A DNA stretch of 64,000 nt, taken from Dyella mobilis (lineage in GTDB: Bacteria > Pseudomonadota > Gammaproteobacteria > Xanthomonadales > Rhodanobacteraceae). A program made the position numbers and the translations under genes. This document shows, piece after piece, positions 32,501-41,500 of this stretch (its first letter is position 1; every line of letters begins with the position of its first letter). The stretch spans positions 62,001 through 126,000 of the forward strand of contig NZ_JADIKF010000033.1 in assembly GCF_016904945.1 (NCBI RefSeq), given 5' to 3'. The notes under the pieces are model-generated. The model was not told the DNA's origin. It was given only the letters and a program-made list of their open reading frames with translations, and made no database searches.

Positions 32501-32676
32501 GCGTGGTGATCTACGGGACGGCCACGCCGGATGTGCACGAATTCGTCTATCGCATCCGTGCCACCAATGCCGGCAAGTTCACCGTACCGCCAGCTTATGC
32601 CGAATCCATGTACGACCGCGCCATCCAGGCCCGCTCTCCCGGCGGCACCAGCCTGACGGTGGTGGACAAGCCATGA
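26584..32676 (+). CDS. Bacterial alpha-2-macroglobulin (YfhM-like)
   Basis: A 2030-residue periplasmic protease trap. Bacterial A2Ms capture proteases by a bait region and covalent thioester, and are usually encoded next to PBP1C, as here. The thioester motif CSEQ is present (C1519, Q1522, in YQHYCSEQVVSM), followed by the alpha-toroid (NNDQAISKLLDVLHARQNSEG). MG/Ig-like domains precede it, with LSGYLFSDRGIYRPGDEIH near residue 735 marking the A2M core. Unlike lipoprotein YfhM, it has no lipobox; a transmembrane segment (about residues 50-66) suggests an inner-membrane anchor. Two Asp/Ser/Gly-rich linkers lie near 585-615 and near 1920-1945. ATG 26584 is preferred to the in-frame ATG 26521; GGAAAG precedes it. 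Confidence 0.94.
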   Translation: MDLLRFLLALPVRLIRGVLSTLGWILRPLLGEVSWAAPGWMHLVRRRPLQSAAACLSVALVVTGGWFGWRWYEHRPKPREPQRITWQVNAPDTTDYSKLPLVIHPLELDFSASAAPIEVVGKPVTAGIAMQPETKGQWTWVDDKTLRFTPAADWPVGQHYKVRFDVAQAFAHHVLLADNHFEFDTAPFKATLGKGEFYQDPQDPTAKKTIIQVDFNYPVDAAQFEKRIALSLAGQGDRSSTPLKFSVTYDPYKLHAWIHSQPLDLPRDDGAVSLKLDSGVRSSRGGDGTEAELDANVRVPGLYSLTVQDISPTLVDNDKYEPEQVAVVNLSGAVRDSELAGLVHAWVLPARNPRAEGSDHGDQPYDWNASEVGDDTLRKSQQLPLQVVPTENDYQPLQSFKFHADPGQRIYVRIDKGLKSFGGYVLGRPVAQVITVPDYPKLLRFMADGSLLSLSGSKRISVVSRNVPGMRLEIGRVLPDQLQHLVSLNQGDYSHPQLLYGFSEEHIVDRYEVKRAFPGGDPAHAHYEGIDLSQYLQEGKRGVFLLHLHSFDPAAAKKQADEAAKEKALALQGIAPPPPGAKPDPDVASSDNAADSDGSDDSDGSGDSGDSSNATQDNRLIVVTDLGMLVKRAIDGSQDVFVQSIRTGQPVAGANVSVLAVNGQTLFSQDTGADGMVHFPTFNGLDREKKPTLYVVKKADDLSFLPIGGSDRQLDFSRFDIGGEASAVNPGTLSGYLFSDRGIYRPGDEIHIGLIVRAATWVRDVAGIPLQAEIVDPRGVAVKQIPLKMDDSGFGELSYTPAETAPTGTWTVNLYIVRDGKADTQIGNTTVQIKEFLPDRMKVEAKLSSQVAEGWVKPDGLKGLVDAQNLFGTPAADRRVEATLTLRPAWPAFHSWPDYHFYDVHRAKDGYEENLQDGKTDEKGHAEFDLDLKKYADATYQLYFLVKAHEADGGRSVAAATQTLVSSNDWLVGYHSDDNLDYVDRNAVRKVRLVAIDPQAKSMKLDGLKAQLIERRYVSVLTKQDSGVYKYESRLKEIPVDEQPLSIPAGGMDYTLPTDKPGNYALVILRGSDRVEVNRVTYSVAGAANLSRSLDRNAELQLSLQKSDYNPGDTVNISIHAPYAGSGLITIERDKVYAHAWFHADTTSSVQQIVIPKDFEGNGYVNVQFVRDPSSDEIFMSPLSYGVVPFSVNLDARRDPITVDSPTLVKPGDTVTFKLHAAHPAKAVVFAVDEGILQVARYKLGDPLTYFFRKKMLEVQTSQILDLILPDFEKLMASAAAPGGDADAAIGRQLNPFKRKRDKPVVFWSGIVDVDGDKDFTYTVPDYFNGKIRVMAVAVSPDRVGTYEGSTTVRGDFVLSPNVPTTLAPGDEADVSVGVANNLTGLGGKQVPVAVTLQVGPQLQVIGSTTQNVSLGEMREGVVKFRVRATAQLGSGHLAFTAAYAGKSAHQAVDVSVRPASAYRTQVDVGQVATRSQVELSPLRPMFDAYASRDAAISPLPLVLAQGITSYLVNYQHYCSEQVVSMAMPRLIVAKWPHVPVFAHALQSAFDDPADKTINNDQAISKLLDVLHARQNSEGGFGLWAATPDAEPFVSNYAMNFLLEARDRGTAVPQDMVDAGNKYLQQLANDDGMDSLDQLRQRAYAAYLLTRQGNVTTNALASIQKRLQDAYPKDWKNDLAAAWLAASYKLLKQDDEANRLMAGPEQALVRSKASEQFDYGYYYDPLVRDASVLYLLAKHFPERAKALPPRVFENIAWPLAHDDYNTLSSAMTILALDSYAGQTAGELDKLGIDEVRADGSTKAIASIEGNLLQAGSWDASATKLRFINQSSLPAWHVASQGGYDSTAPSKAIKQGIEVVRDYTDAQGKPVDTVTIGQEIDVHVRIRATGEEGVGNVAVVDLLPGGFEPVIQPPPAAVSTQNGDSSSGSSNAGDNSGDGDSPASNATAAPAWRSTIGLPQSSWQLDYADVREDRVVIYGTATPDVHEFVYRIRATNAGKFTVPPAYAESMYDRAIQARSPGGTSLTVVDKP

Positions 32677-32734
32677 TCGCGCGCCGATGCCTTCCTGCTT
32701 CGTCAGGCAGGCATCGGCGCAGGTCCGGGGAGAT

Positions 32735-35131
32735 ATGAGCAGTTACCTCCACGCATCGATGAACGGCATGCTGCGCTGGATCCAGCGCTGGCAGAACTGG
32801 CTGGTCGCGCTAGGCATCGCTTTGGCAGTGCTGGTGGGATGCCGTTGTTGGCCTCATCAACCGCTACGTGGCTGGTTGCCGTCGTCGACGGCGGTGTACG
32901 ACGACAAGGGACGCCTGTTGCGCCTCACCCTGGCCAGCGATCAGCAATACCGCCTGTGGGTGCCGCTCAACGACATCTCGCCGCAACTGGTCCAAGGCGT
33001 GTTGCTGCACGAAGATCGCTGGTATCGCTGGCATCCCGGTTTCAATCCCTACGGTTTGCTGCGCGGAGCATGGGTGACCTATGTGAAGCACGGTGCGCCG
33101 CAGGGCGGCTCCACCATCACCATGCAACTGGCGCGCCTGCTTTGGGGCCTCAACACGCGTACGCCGATGGGCAAGCTGAGGCAGATCGCGCGAGCGTTGC
33201 AATTGGAGCTGTTCTATTCCAAGCGCCAGATTCTGGAGGCCTATCTCAACGATGCACCGTATGGCGCCAACGTACAGGGTGCGGGCACGGCAAGCCTGGT
33301 CTACTTCGGCAAGCAGGCGAGCCAGCTCAGCCTGCCCGAAGCATTGACCCTTGCGGTCATTCCACAGGACCCATCCCGGCGCCTGCTGGCGGCGCAGCAC
33401 GCGAATGAGGAAGCCTTGATCAGCAGCGGCCTGGCCGAGGCGCGCAATCGCCTCTACCGCGATTGGCTCGCGCGGCACTCACAAGATGTCGCCTTGAAGC
33501 CGCTGTTTGCACTTCCGTTGACGCTGCGGCCGCTCAACCGGCTGCCATTCGAAGCGCCGCACGCGGTAGAGCAAGTGCTGGCCAGCCAGGCGCTGGGCAA
33601 CAGTGATGGCAGTGCCGCGCTCACGACCACCATCGACCTGAATCTGCAGCACAGCCTCGAACGGCAGATTGCGCTGTATGTGAAGCGCAACGCATCGCGC
33701 GGCATCGTCAACGCCACCGCGATTCTGGTGGATACGCGTGACATGGGTATTCGCGCGATGGTCGGCTCGGCCGATTACGCCAACGCCGCCATCCAGGGGC
33801 AGGTCAACGGCACATTGGCCAAGCGCTCGCCGGGCTCGACGCTGAAGCCTTTCATCTACGCATTGGGTTTCGACCAAGGTGTGCTGCAACCGCAGACCGT
33901 GCTGCGCGATGTGCCGACGGCCTTTGGTCCCTATACACCCGAGAATTTCGACGGCAACTTCCTGGGGCCGATCACGGCGACCCAGGCCTTGATCCGCAGC
34001 CGCAACATTCCGGCGGTATGGGTGGCGTCCCAACTGCATCAGCCCAGCCTCTACGACTTCCTGCAGCAGGCCGGCATCAGCCGCCTGGCCAGCGAGCAGC
34101 ACTATGGTCTGTCGCTGGTGCTCGGCGGCGGCGAGGTCAGCATGCAGGAACTGGCGGGCCTGTACGCCATGCTCGCCAATCGAGGAGTGCTGCGGCCATT
34201 GCGCCTGCGCGCGGATGAGCCGCAGGCGGATGGCACCCGCCTGCTCAGCGATGAGGCGAGTTTCATGGTGATGGATATCCTGCGCCAGAATCCGCGCCCC
34301 GACGATGCGGCGAGCGCCCCGTCCATGCGCATGCCCGTGTATTGGAAAACCGGCACCTCGTGGGCGTTCCGCGATGCCTGGACCGCCGGCAGCTTCGGGC
34401 CCTATGTGCTGGTGGTTTGGGTAGGCAATTTCGACGGCGGCGGCAATCCGGCCTTTGTCGGCGTGGAGGCTGCGGCGCCGCTGTTCTTCCAGATCATCGA
34501 CGCCTTGCGTGCCGAACACGTGCCGATGGACGAGCCGATCCGGGCCACGCCGGCCAACCTCAAGCGGGTGCAGATCTGCCTGGCCAGCGGCAACCTGCCC
34601 ACGCAGTGGTGCCCACAAAAAGGCATGACCTGGTTCATTCCCGGAAAGTCGCCCATCCGTGTCGACGATATCTACCGTCCGGTGATCATCGACGACGCCA
34701 CCGGCCAGGCAGCCTGCCCGCCGTTCGACGGAAAACGCACGCACCTGGAGGTCTACGAATTCTGGCCCTCCGACTTGCAGCGCGTGTTCCAGCAGGCGGG
34801 CATGCCGCGCCGCAAGCCGCCGGTCAATCCCGCGTGCGGCGGCAGCGAGCGCGTTGAGGGAGCCGCTCCGGGCATTACCTCGCCCTTGCGCGGCAGCACC
34901 TATACCTTGCGCCTCAAGCAGTTGGACGAAGAGCGCATTCCGTTTACCGCTACCAGCGACGCCGACGTGCATGCCCTGTATTGGTTTGTCGACGACGCCT
35001 ATGTAGGCAAGAGCGCCTCCAACGAGTCGATGTATTGGCAACCCCGTGGCGCTGGCCAGTACACGATACGGGTAGTGGACGACCATGGCCGCTCCGACCA
35101 GCGCCTGATGCAAGTGAACCTGGCCGAATGA
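32735..35131 (+). CDS. pbpC: Penicillin-binding protein 1C
   Basis: A bifunctional class A PBP of about 798 residues, acting on periplasmic peptidoglycan. After a single anchor helix comes the GT51 domain (LLHEDRWYRWHPG with catalytic Glu, GGSTITMQLARLL), the transpeptidase domain with SPGSTLK (S368, K371), SRN and KTGTS (K538), and a C-terminal BiPBP-C Ig-like domain (ending with DDHGRSDQRLMQVNLAE). The pairing with the upstream A2M gene is conserved: the A2M is thought to protect the wall after breach, when PBP1C repairs it. The start is uncertain: ATG 32735 has GGGGAG only 2 nt away; 32687 and 32760 are alternatives. No intergenic terminator is present, so an operon with the A2M gene is likely. 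Confidence 0.95.
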   Translation: MSSYLHASMNGMLRWIQRWQNWLVALGIALAVLVGCRCWPHQPLRGWLPSSTAVYDDKGRLLRLTLASDQQYRLWVPLNDISPQLVQGVLLHEDRWYRWHPGFNPYGLLRGAWVTYVKHGAPQGGSTITMQLARLLWGLNTRTPMGKLRQIARALQLELFYSKRQILEAYLNDAPYGANVQGAGTASLVYFGKQASQLSLPEALTLAVIPQDPSRRLLAAQHANEEALISSGLAEARNRLYRDWLARHSQDVALKPLFALPLTLRPLNRLPFEAPHAVEQVLASQALGNSDGSAALTTTIDLNLQHSLERQIALYVKRNASRGIVNATAILVDTRDMGIRAMVGSADYANAAIQGQVNGTLAKRSPGSTLKPFIYALGFDQGVLQPQTVLRDVPTAFGPYTPENFDGNFLGPITATQALIRSRNIPAVWVASQLHQPSLYDFLQQAGISRLASEQHYGLSLVLGGGEVSMQELAGLYAMLANRGVLRPLRLRADEPQADGTRLLSDEASFMVMDILRQNPRPDDAASAPSMRMPVYWKTGTSWAFRDAWTAGSFGPYVLVVWVGNFDGGGNPAFVGVEAAAPLFFQIIDALRAEHVPMDEPIRATPANLKRVQICLASGNLPTQWCPQKGMTWFIPGKSPIRVDDIYRPVIIDDATGQAACPPFDGKRTHLEVYEFWPSDLQRVFQQAGMPRRKPPVNPACGGSERVEGAAPGITSPLRGSTYTLRLKQLDEERIPFTATSDADVHALYWFVDDAYVGKSASNESMYWQPRGAGQYTIRVVDDHGRSDQRLMQVNLAE

Positions 35132-35195
35132 ACGAGGCGGGCAATCCGCGTTATGCTCGGTTGCCCAGCCGCCCGGGCCGTCCGTACACAGAGGC

Positions 35196-36485
35196 ATGAA
35201 GCAACCATCGGTTTCGTCTTACTACCGCGCTACGGCCACGCCGTACGAACCGTATGCCTCCTTGCAGGGGCGCCAGGAAGCGCGCGTGGCGATCATCGGC
35301 GGCGGTTTTGCCGGATTGAATACGGCCCTTGGATTGGCGGAACGCGGTGTACGCGACGTGGTGGTACTGGAACGCGAGCAGGTTGGATTTGGCGCTTCGG
35401 GCCGCAATGGCGGTTTTGTCTTTGGCGGTTATTCGCTTGGCGAATCGGCCCTGCATCATCAGCTTGGCGAGCAGCGCGCACGCCAGTTGTTCGACCTGAC
35501 TACCGCAGCCGTGCAGCGCATCCGCGAGCGGGCCGCACGCTATGCGATACCTTGCGATGTCGTCGACCAGGGCATCATCTGGGCCAACTGGTTTCGCGAT
35601 CCGGAAGTGCTGCGCAAGCGCCAGCGATTGCTGGCCGATCATTACGGCGTGCATTGGGATTGGTTGCCACAGGAAGAATTGCGCGAACGGGTGCGCAGCG
35701 ATCGCTATAGCGACGGCTTGTACGAGCGCAACGCGCTGCACCTGCATCCGCTCAACTATGCGATCGGCCTGGCCGCGGCGTCGTCGGGCCACGGTGTGCG
35801 CATCCACGAAAACAGCGACACCTGGCGCCTGCGCAAGGAAAACGGCCATTGGCTGGTCAGCACGCCGCAGGGTGAATTGCGAGCCGAGCACGTGGTGCTG
35901 GCTTGTGGCGGTTATTTGGCCGGACTGAGTCGGCAGATCGATCGCGCGGTGTTGCCCATCGCCACCTACGTGATGGTGACGGAGCCATTGGGCGAGCGGC
36001 TCGACGATTGCCTGCAGACGCGCGCGGCGGTCTACGACACGCGCTTTGCCTTCGACTATTACCGCCCGTTGCCTGATCGGCGCTTGTTGTGGGGCGGGCG
36101 GATTTCCATTCGCAACCGATCAGCCCGGGCCGTGCAGCGCGTGCTCACACGCGATCTGCTGCGCGTATTTCCTGCGCTGAAAGGCGTGCGTGTCGACTAT
36201 GCCTGGTCTGGTTTGATGAGTTACGCGCGTCACCAGATGCCGCAGATCGGCAGCAGCGGCGACGGCCTGTGGTGGGCGCAGGCCTTCGGCGGCCATGGCC
36301 TTGCGCCGACCTGCGCGGCCGGCGAGTTGTTGGCCGCAGCGATTGCCGAAGGCGACGAAGGCTGGAAGCAATTTGCCGATTACGGTCTCGCGCACACATA
36401 CAAACCCTTCGGCTACCTGGGGGCGCAAGCCAGCTACTGGTGGCAGGAATTCAACGACTGGTTCAAGACGAGTCTGGAAGGATGA
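35196..36485 (+). CDS. FAD-dependent oxidoreductase (DAO/PuuB-like)
   Basis: A 429-residue flavoprotein of the D-amino-acid oxidase superfamily, close in layout to gamma-glutamylputrescine oxidase (PuuB/OrdL). The FAD loop [19 protein letters not shown] is at residues 30-48 and [15 protein letters not shown] (typical of DAO family: SGRNGG) follows near 65. A C-terminal [16 protein letters not shown] and [16 protein letters not shown] close the FAD site. The amine substrate is not readable. The stop overlaps the start of the CsaA-like gene (ATGA). AGAGG at 35188-35192 is the likely ribosome site. No puu-type aminotransferase or glutamylase genes lie nearby. Confidence 0.88.
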   Translation: MKQPSVSSYYRATATPYEPYASLQGRQEARVAIIGGGFAGLNTALGLAERGVRDVVVLEREQVGFGASGRNGGFVFGGYSLGESALHHQLGEQRARQLFDLTTAAVQRIRERAARYAIPCDVVDQGIIWANWFRDPEVLRKRQRLLADHYGVHWDWLPQEELRERVRSDRYSDGLYERNALHLHPLNYAIGLAAASSGHGVRIHENSDTWRLRKENGHWLVSTPQGELRAEHVVLACGGYLAGLSRQIDRAVLPIATYVMVTEPLGERLDDCLQTRAAVYDTRFAFDYYRPLPDRRLLWGGRISIRNRSARAVQRVLTRDLLRVFPALKGVRVDYAWSGLMSYARHQMPQIGSSGDGLWWAQAFGGHGLAPTCAAGELLAAAIAEGDEGWKQFADYGLAHTYKPFGYLGAQASYWWQEFNDWFKTSLEG

Positions 36486-36832
36486 ACGAGCAAACGGTTT
36501 TGAATGAAATCAGCTGGGACGATTTCCAGAAGGTAGTGATCGCAGCCGGTACCGTGACGCGCGTGGAAGCCTTTCCCGAGGCGCGCAAGCCGGCGTGGAA
36601 AGTGTGGGCGGATTTCGGGCCTTACGGCGAACGCAAGACCAGCGCGCAGATCGCAGCGTTGTATACGCCCGAATCGCTGGTCGGCCGGCAGATCGTGGGC
36701 GTCATCAATTTTCCGGGAAAGCAGATCGGCCCGTTCCGTTCGCAGTTCCTGCTGACCGGGTTTCACACTGAGCAGGGTGTGGTGATCACCACGATCGAGC
36801 GGCCGGTGCCCAACGGTTCGAGGCTGGCTTAA
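36482..36832 (+). CDS. CsaA-like tRNA-binding/chaperone protein
   Basis: A 116-residue single-domain protein with the EMAP-II/MetRS C-terminal OB fold ([62 protein letters not shown] given as separate short landmarks). It resembles B. subtilis CsaA (about 110 residues), proposed to be a secretion-related chaperone and to bind tRNA. The start ATG overlaps the upstream stop, and 1 nt separates its TAA from the next gene, so it is in a three-gene unit with the oxidoreductase and the GNAT. The role in this context is unknown. Confidence 0.87.
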   Translation: MNEQTVLNEISWDDFQKVVIAAGTVTRVEAFPEARKPAWKVWADFGPYGERKTSAQIAALYTPESLVGRQIVGVINFPGKQIGPFRSQFLLTGFHTEQGVVITTIERPVPNGSRLA

Positions 36833-36833
36833 G

Positions 36834-37277
36834 GTGACTGATGCGTTGACGTTGCGCAACGCGCACGCGGCAGATGCTGCGGAAATCGCACGGCTTGCCG
36901 CGGAGCTTGGCTATGCGACGCCTGTGGAAGCGATGAGCGAGCGCCTGGGCGCACTGTTGTCCCATCCCAATCATCACGTCAGTGTCGCGGAGCAGGGCGC
37001 GGCATTGCTTGGCTGGATTGCCGTGGAGCACCGTTGCACGCTGGAATCGGGCGAACGCATCGAGATTGTCGGCCTGGTGGTCGACGCGAGCCATCGAGGC
37101 GGTGGCGTTGGGCGGATGCTGGTTGCCGATGCGGAGCGATGGGCCCGCCAGCGCGGCTTCGAAGCCATTTCCGTGCGCTCCAATATCGCTCGCGATGCTT
37201 CGCATCCCTTCTACGAAAGCCTGGGCTACGTGCGCCGCAAAACCCAACATTGCTACACAAAGACCCTTGCGCCCTAG
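36834..37277 (+). CDS. GNAT-family N-acetyltransferase
   Basis: A 147-residue acetyltransferase. The acetyl-CoA pyrophosphate-binding motif VVDASHRGGGVGRMLVADAE (Arg/Gln-x-x-Gly-x-Gly/Ala pattern, near residues 82-101) is followed by AISVRSNIARDASHPFYESLGY, the usual helix-strand end with FY and GY. The substrate is unknown. The start is GTG 36834, 1 nt after the preceding TAA; translation is probably coupled. Its TAG overlaps the stop of the convergent MBL gene by sharing the tetranucleotide CTAG (37274-37277). Confidence 0.85.
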   Translation: MTDALTLRNAHAADAAEIARLAAELGYATPVEAMSERLGALLSHPNHHVSVAEQGAALLGWIAVEHRCTLESGERIEIVGLVVDASHRGGGVGRMLVADAERWARQRGFEAISVRSNIARDASHPFYESLGYVRRKTQHCYTKTLAP

Positions 37278-38203
37278 CGGCTGCCGCGATCCAGCCAGAC
37301 GGCCAGCCCCTGCGCATTGAGTTCGATATCCGTGCCGAGCCAATGCATCAATGCCGCACGATCGCCTTGCCAGCCATGCTCGGCCAGGCGTGACGCATAA
37401 AGCTCGGTCAGCGCCTGCTTCAGTTGTGCGTGCCGGTCAGGGCGTTCGCCGACGTCGAGAGCTACCTCGACCATGGCGTCGATCAATTCGTGCAGCTTTA
37501 CCGCCAAATGCTCGACGTTTTCGACGCGGCCGTAATGCGTGAGATACATCGCTTCGGGTTTCAGCGCCAACAAACGGTTGATCGACGCATGCAGCGCCGC
37601 GGGATCGAATTGCACCGGTGTGGTGGTCGGCAACGTGAAGGGGCCTTGCTCGGTATCCAGTTCGCGATAGGAAAGGCCGAATGTGTCGCCGGTAAAAAAC
37701 ACATTCGCCTGTGCGTCGTAGACGGCCAGATGATGCTTAGCGTGGCCAGGGGTATCCAGGCAGCGCAGAGGGCGGCCGCGCAAGTCGACGACGAAATTGT
37801 CCGGGGCTTCCACCACACGTTCGGCCGGAATCGGACGGAGTTGCCCATAGGCCTTTTCCATCACCTCCTGGCCATACACCGCCAATGCCCCTGCCCAGAG
37901 TTGCGACGGGTCGATCACGTGCCGGGCACCGCGCGGATGCACTGCCAGCCGGGCATTCGGTAAATGCGGCATCAGCTCGCCAGCACCGCCGGCGTGATCC
38001 AGATGAACGTGGGTGAGGATCAGCCAATCGACTTCCGAAACGCCGATATCCGCATCGGCGAGCGCCTGCAACAAGCGGGGCACGGCATGGTTGGTGCCGC
38101 AGTCGACAAAGGCGGCGTGTCCCTCGTGCACGATCAGGTAGGCCGCATCGAATCCTGGCCGTACGAAACCGGTGTCAATCGTATGGATGCCTTGGCTTGT
38201 CAT
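37274..38203 (-). CDS. MBL-fold metallohydrolase
   Basis: A 309-residue metallo-beta-lactamase superfamily hydrolase. The dinuclear zinc motif LTHVHLDHAGG (HxHxDH, near residues 85-95) and the later ligands in DTPGHAKHHLAVYD and FTGDTFG are present; YLTHYGRVENVEHLA is the last conserved His. The type (glyoxalase II-like) would hydrolyse a thioester or ester, but the substrate is not readable. I start at MTSQGIHTIDTG (38203); a longer frame to 38296 has a non-homologous extension that overlaps its own promoter. It converges with the GNAT gene by a shared CTAG. Confidence 0.88.
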   Translation of the reverse strand: MTSQGIHTIDTGFVRPGFDAAYLIVHEGHAAFVDCGTNHAVPRLLQALADADIGVSEVDWLILTHVHLDHAGGAGELMPHLPNARLAVHPRGARHVIDPSQLWAGALAVYGQEVMEKAYGQLRPIPAERVVEAPDNFVVDLRGRPLRCLDTPGHAKHHLAVYDAQANVFFTGDTFGLSYRELDTEQGPFTLPTTTPVQFDPAALHASINRLLALKPEAMYLTHYGRVENVEHLAVKLHELIDAMVEVALDVGERPDRHAQLKQALTELYASRLAEHGWQGDRAALMHWLGTDIELNAQGLAVWLDRGSR

Positions 38204-38267
38204 TGGGTGAGAATCCAGGTGCGTGGATGTAGATCGTTCTAAAGGGATTTTCGTCGAGGCCGGACGC

Positions 38268-38296
38268 ATTTTTAAGATGTGTCCGATATTTCTCAA
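38268..38296 (-). promoter_or_regulatory. Putative promoter of the MBL gene
   Basis: On the minus strand, TTGAGA (38296-38291), 17 nt, AAAAAT (38273-38268). The -35 matches five of six positions. The predicted start near 38261 gives a leader of about 58 nt. Confidence 0.55.
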
Positions 38297-38352
38297 ATGA
38301 CCCGCCTCTTAGGATCCTCCATATCCCGTGTAATCCCCTCTAACGGAGCTTG

Positions 38353-38383
38353 CCCTCAGGCCGACCTGGCCTGAGGGAATTTT
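38353..38383 (+). terminator. Orphan hairpin with T-tract upstream of sensor kinase
   Basis: A perfect 10-bp stem (CCCTCAGGCC 38353-38362, GGCCTGAGGG 38368-38377), loop GACCT, then AATTTT (38378-38383). It is terminator-like in the plus direction, yet the nearest plus-strand gene upstream ends 1.1 kb away and the intervening gene is on the other strand. It may end an unannotated small RNA or attenuate the kinase leader. Confidence 0.6.
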
Positions 38384-38568
38384 CTGACCCTGAGATCGGG
38401 CTATCCTCATGCGGACCGTCCCGTTGTTCCGCCAGATACCTCTCAATTATGGAGGGCGGGTACCTGGAATGTGCCAAGGTCGACATTTTGCTCCTTGCTT
38501 TGCAAAGCTATTTGCCATTCAGCGTGGTATCGCCGTAAATACCATCTAAGAATCATCGGACAAACAAG

Positions 38569-41500
38569 ATGACGAAGTCTGAGCCTGTTTACGACCAAAG
38601 ACCTACAGGCCAGCGGGATATTTCCGCACTGGAGCACCATCAGCGGCGTTTGTCGTATGGCGGCGGTGCATTCCTGTCCGTGGTTATCGTACTTATCCTA
38701 ATTACGTCCATTCTACTCAGCATCAACGATTACAAATCGGATCAGCTGGATGATTTTCGCAAGGCGAAGTTGGCGCTGGATTCGGCGTTCGTCCAGCGGG
38801 ATGCTGGTTACGTACGCACGCTGAACATGATCGAGTACGCATGGCAGAACAAATCTTCCGAACTCATTGCCGAAGGCGATAAGGAACTCCCTGGGTTCAT
38901 TGAGCACGACAACGAAGCCATCATCAAAGCGAGTGATGGTGGAGTTCCGTGGCTGGTCATGGCCGACGGTATCGATGCATGGCCGAAGGAAAAGATTGAT
39001 CGCTATCTGGGGCTGGTTCGCGAGCTGTCCGTGATCAACGGTACTTCGCTGACGATTCGCGGCAACCGGCCGATCACCGTTACGAGTTTCTACGATCCAG
39101 ATGAAGTGCTGTTCGCTTTCGGAAACCGGTTGGGCGAAGCTGGTTTCAAGCCTGTACAGAAAAGCGGCAATAAATCAGCACTTTTCACCAAGTCTGTCGT
39201 GCCGGATATCGATTTCAGTAATTCACAGCAACTGCAGGATTTGCACAAGGGCAACCCTATACTGCCTTTTTATGGTGAAGGGTTGCCGAAGGTCGCATCG
39301 TCGCTGACTGTGAATCCTTTGACGGGTGCGCCGGCCATTGCAGGCACCATGGTGGCCATGGACGGTGATACGCCGATCGGTGCATTTGTGGCATACGAAC
39401 CGATCGAACCGTTCGTCAATCAACTTCGGGCCATTTCCGACCAGGAGCTCGCCGTCGTCACCGATGACGGAAAAGTCGTTTTCGGTTCCGGTTCCGAAGC
39501 GGCCAATCAAGCCATCGCCGCCAGCATGAAGCCTCTGCTGGTCGTGCAGCCCAATGCAGACAGGACGGCGGTCTACCACATTGGTGGACGTTTCTATATT
39601 GCCCGGCGCTTGGCGGGTACCGATTGGACGCTGGTACATGCCTACAGCTGGTCGGACGTCCTGCATGGCAAGCGCATACCCATCCTGGTGGCCATGGCAC
39701 TCGCCGCTTTGCTGCTGGCCACCCTTTGGCTGTTGCTGATCCGCCAATACCAGACCGTATTCGCGCCGGCCATGTCCCGCGCCAAGCGTGTTTACCAGAG
39801 CGAAGAGCTCAACCGTACCGTTATCGAAACATCACCGGTGGGTTTGTGCGTCATTGCCACCAAAGATGCTTCTCCGCTTTTGCAGAACGATATCGTGCGC
39901 AGCTATGCAGCCGCGATGTCCGACCCTGGTGCTGCGTTCTATAAGCAGTTGCTGCGCGATTTCGCCAAGGCGAAGGATACGTTGAACGATCGCCCGGAGG
40001 CACGCGAGTTCGGCTTTACCTTGAGCGAAACGGAGAAGGGCGGAGCACGGCACCTGCTCGTCGCTGCGTTACCCATCGTCTACCAGAATCGTCCGGCACT
40101 GTTCTGCGTGCTTCGCGACGTGACAGCACGCATCGAACTGGAAGAAAACCTGCTCCGCGCGCGACACGATTCCGAGCAGGCGAAATTGGCCGCCGAATCG
40201 GCCAGTCGGGCAAAAACGTCGTTCGTGGCAACCATGAGCCACGAAATTCGCACGCCGCTCAACGGCATTCTCGGCCATCTTGAATTGCTTGCCCGCTCGC
40301 ACCTGGAACCGTCGCAGCGGGAACGGCTGGGACGCATTCGGCTGTCTGCAGACGCTTTGCTCGGCATCATCAGCGATATCCTGGATTTTTCGCGCATCGA
40401 AGCCGGCCAGCTGGATATCGATCCCGTGCCGTTCGAACTGCGCCCTCTGATCGAGCAGACCGCCTTGCTGTATGCGCCGGCCGCGCAACGGAAAGGATTG
40501 AAGCTCTATTACAGCGTCGAAGCCGGATTGGCCGAAAGCTATGTGGCCGATGCCCATCGCATCCGGCAGATATTGAACAACCTCGTCAGCAACGCGGTGA
40601 AGTTCACCGAATCCGGCCGAGTCGTGTTGCGCGTAAGAAGTGTGCCGCTCCACGGATCCGACTCGGCGCGGTTGCGTTTTGAAGTCATCGATTCCGGCAT
40701 CGGCATGACCGAGGAACAGCGCAAACAGATTTTTCAACCTTTTTCCCAGGCGGACGCCAGCATTTCACGCCGGTTCGGCGGCAGCGGCCTCGGGCTTGCG
40801 CTGTGCCAGGAACTCGGCGAGTTGATGGGAGGCTTGATCGAAGTGCAGAGCACCTTGTCGGTGGGCAGCGTCTTCTCCTTCGAACTGCCGCTGACCGTGG
40901 ATGAGTTTGTGCAACCTGCCGGTGCCGCCCCGCTGGCCGGCAGCCGTATTGCGCTTCTATCGCTCGCCGCCGAATGGCGAGCCGAAATAGAAGGCTTGCT
41001 GAGCGGATGGGGCGCCGAAGTGATGGTCGCGGCACTGCCCTCCGAGCTGGATGCGGATTGGGTGAGACAGGCCGACGCACTGGTCATTTTCGGTGCCGGA
41101 CAGGCATGGTCTGCCGACGAGGAGGATGTCCTGCTGGCAGGCGCCAGGCGCATCGTGAAAGCAAGCATGGATGGGCCGCTGTTGCCGGAGTGGCAGGACG
41201 GCCTTTGCCTCATCTCGTGTTACTCCAGCCCAACCTTGCTGGCCGCCTTGCAGGAACCCGAGCCGGATATCGACCTGCCGATAGACGAGGCCACGTATCA
41301 ACACTCCGAAAACGCAGTGGCCGAGCGTCATGGCTCGGTGCTGCTCGTCGATGACAATCCGGTCAATCGCGAACTGATCCAGCAACAGCTCGAAATCTTG
41401 GGCTACACCGTCGATGCTGCCGAAGATGGCACCACGGCTCTGCGCTTGTGGCACGAAGGGCGCTACGACATCGTGTTGACCGATATCAACATGCCGCACA

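Larger units (their letters stand above)
38204..38568. other. 365-bp intergenic region, candidate RNA
   Basis: Between the MBL gene (leftward) and the sensor kinase (rightward). It holds the MBL promoter, the orphan hairpin at 38353-38383, a second weak stem GCGGA...TCCGC near 38410-38431, a palindrome CTTTGCAAAG near 38498-38507 and a hairpin TGGTAT-ATACCA (38525-38544) just before the kinase start. A 62-codon frame here shows no protein-like features. No clear plus-strand promoter found. Confidence 0.5.

Noticed and set aside
38350..38538. A small gene of 62 codons upstream of the sensor kinase
   Set aside because: It begins inside the hairpin at 38353, has no ribosome site, and its product has no protein-like pattern.
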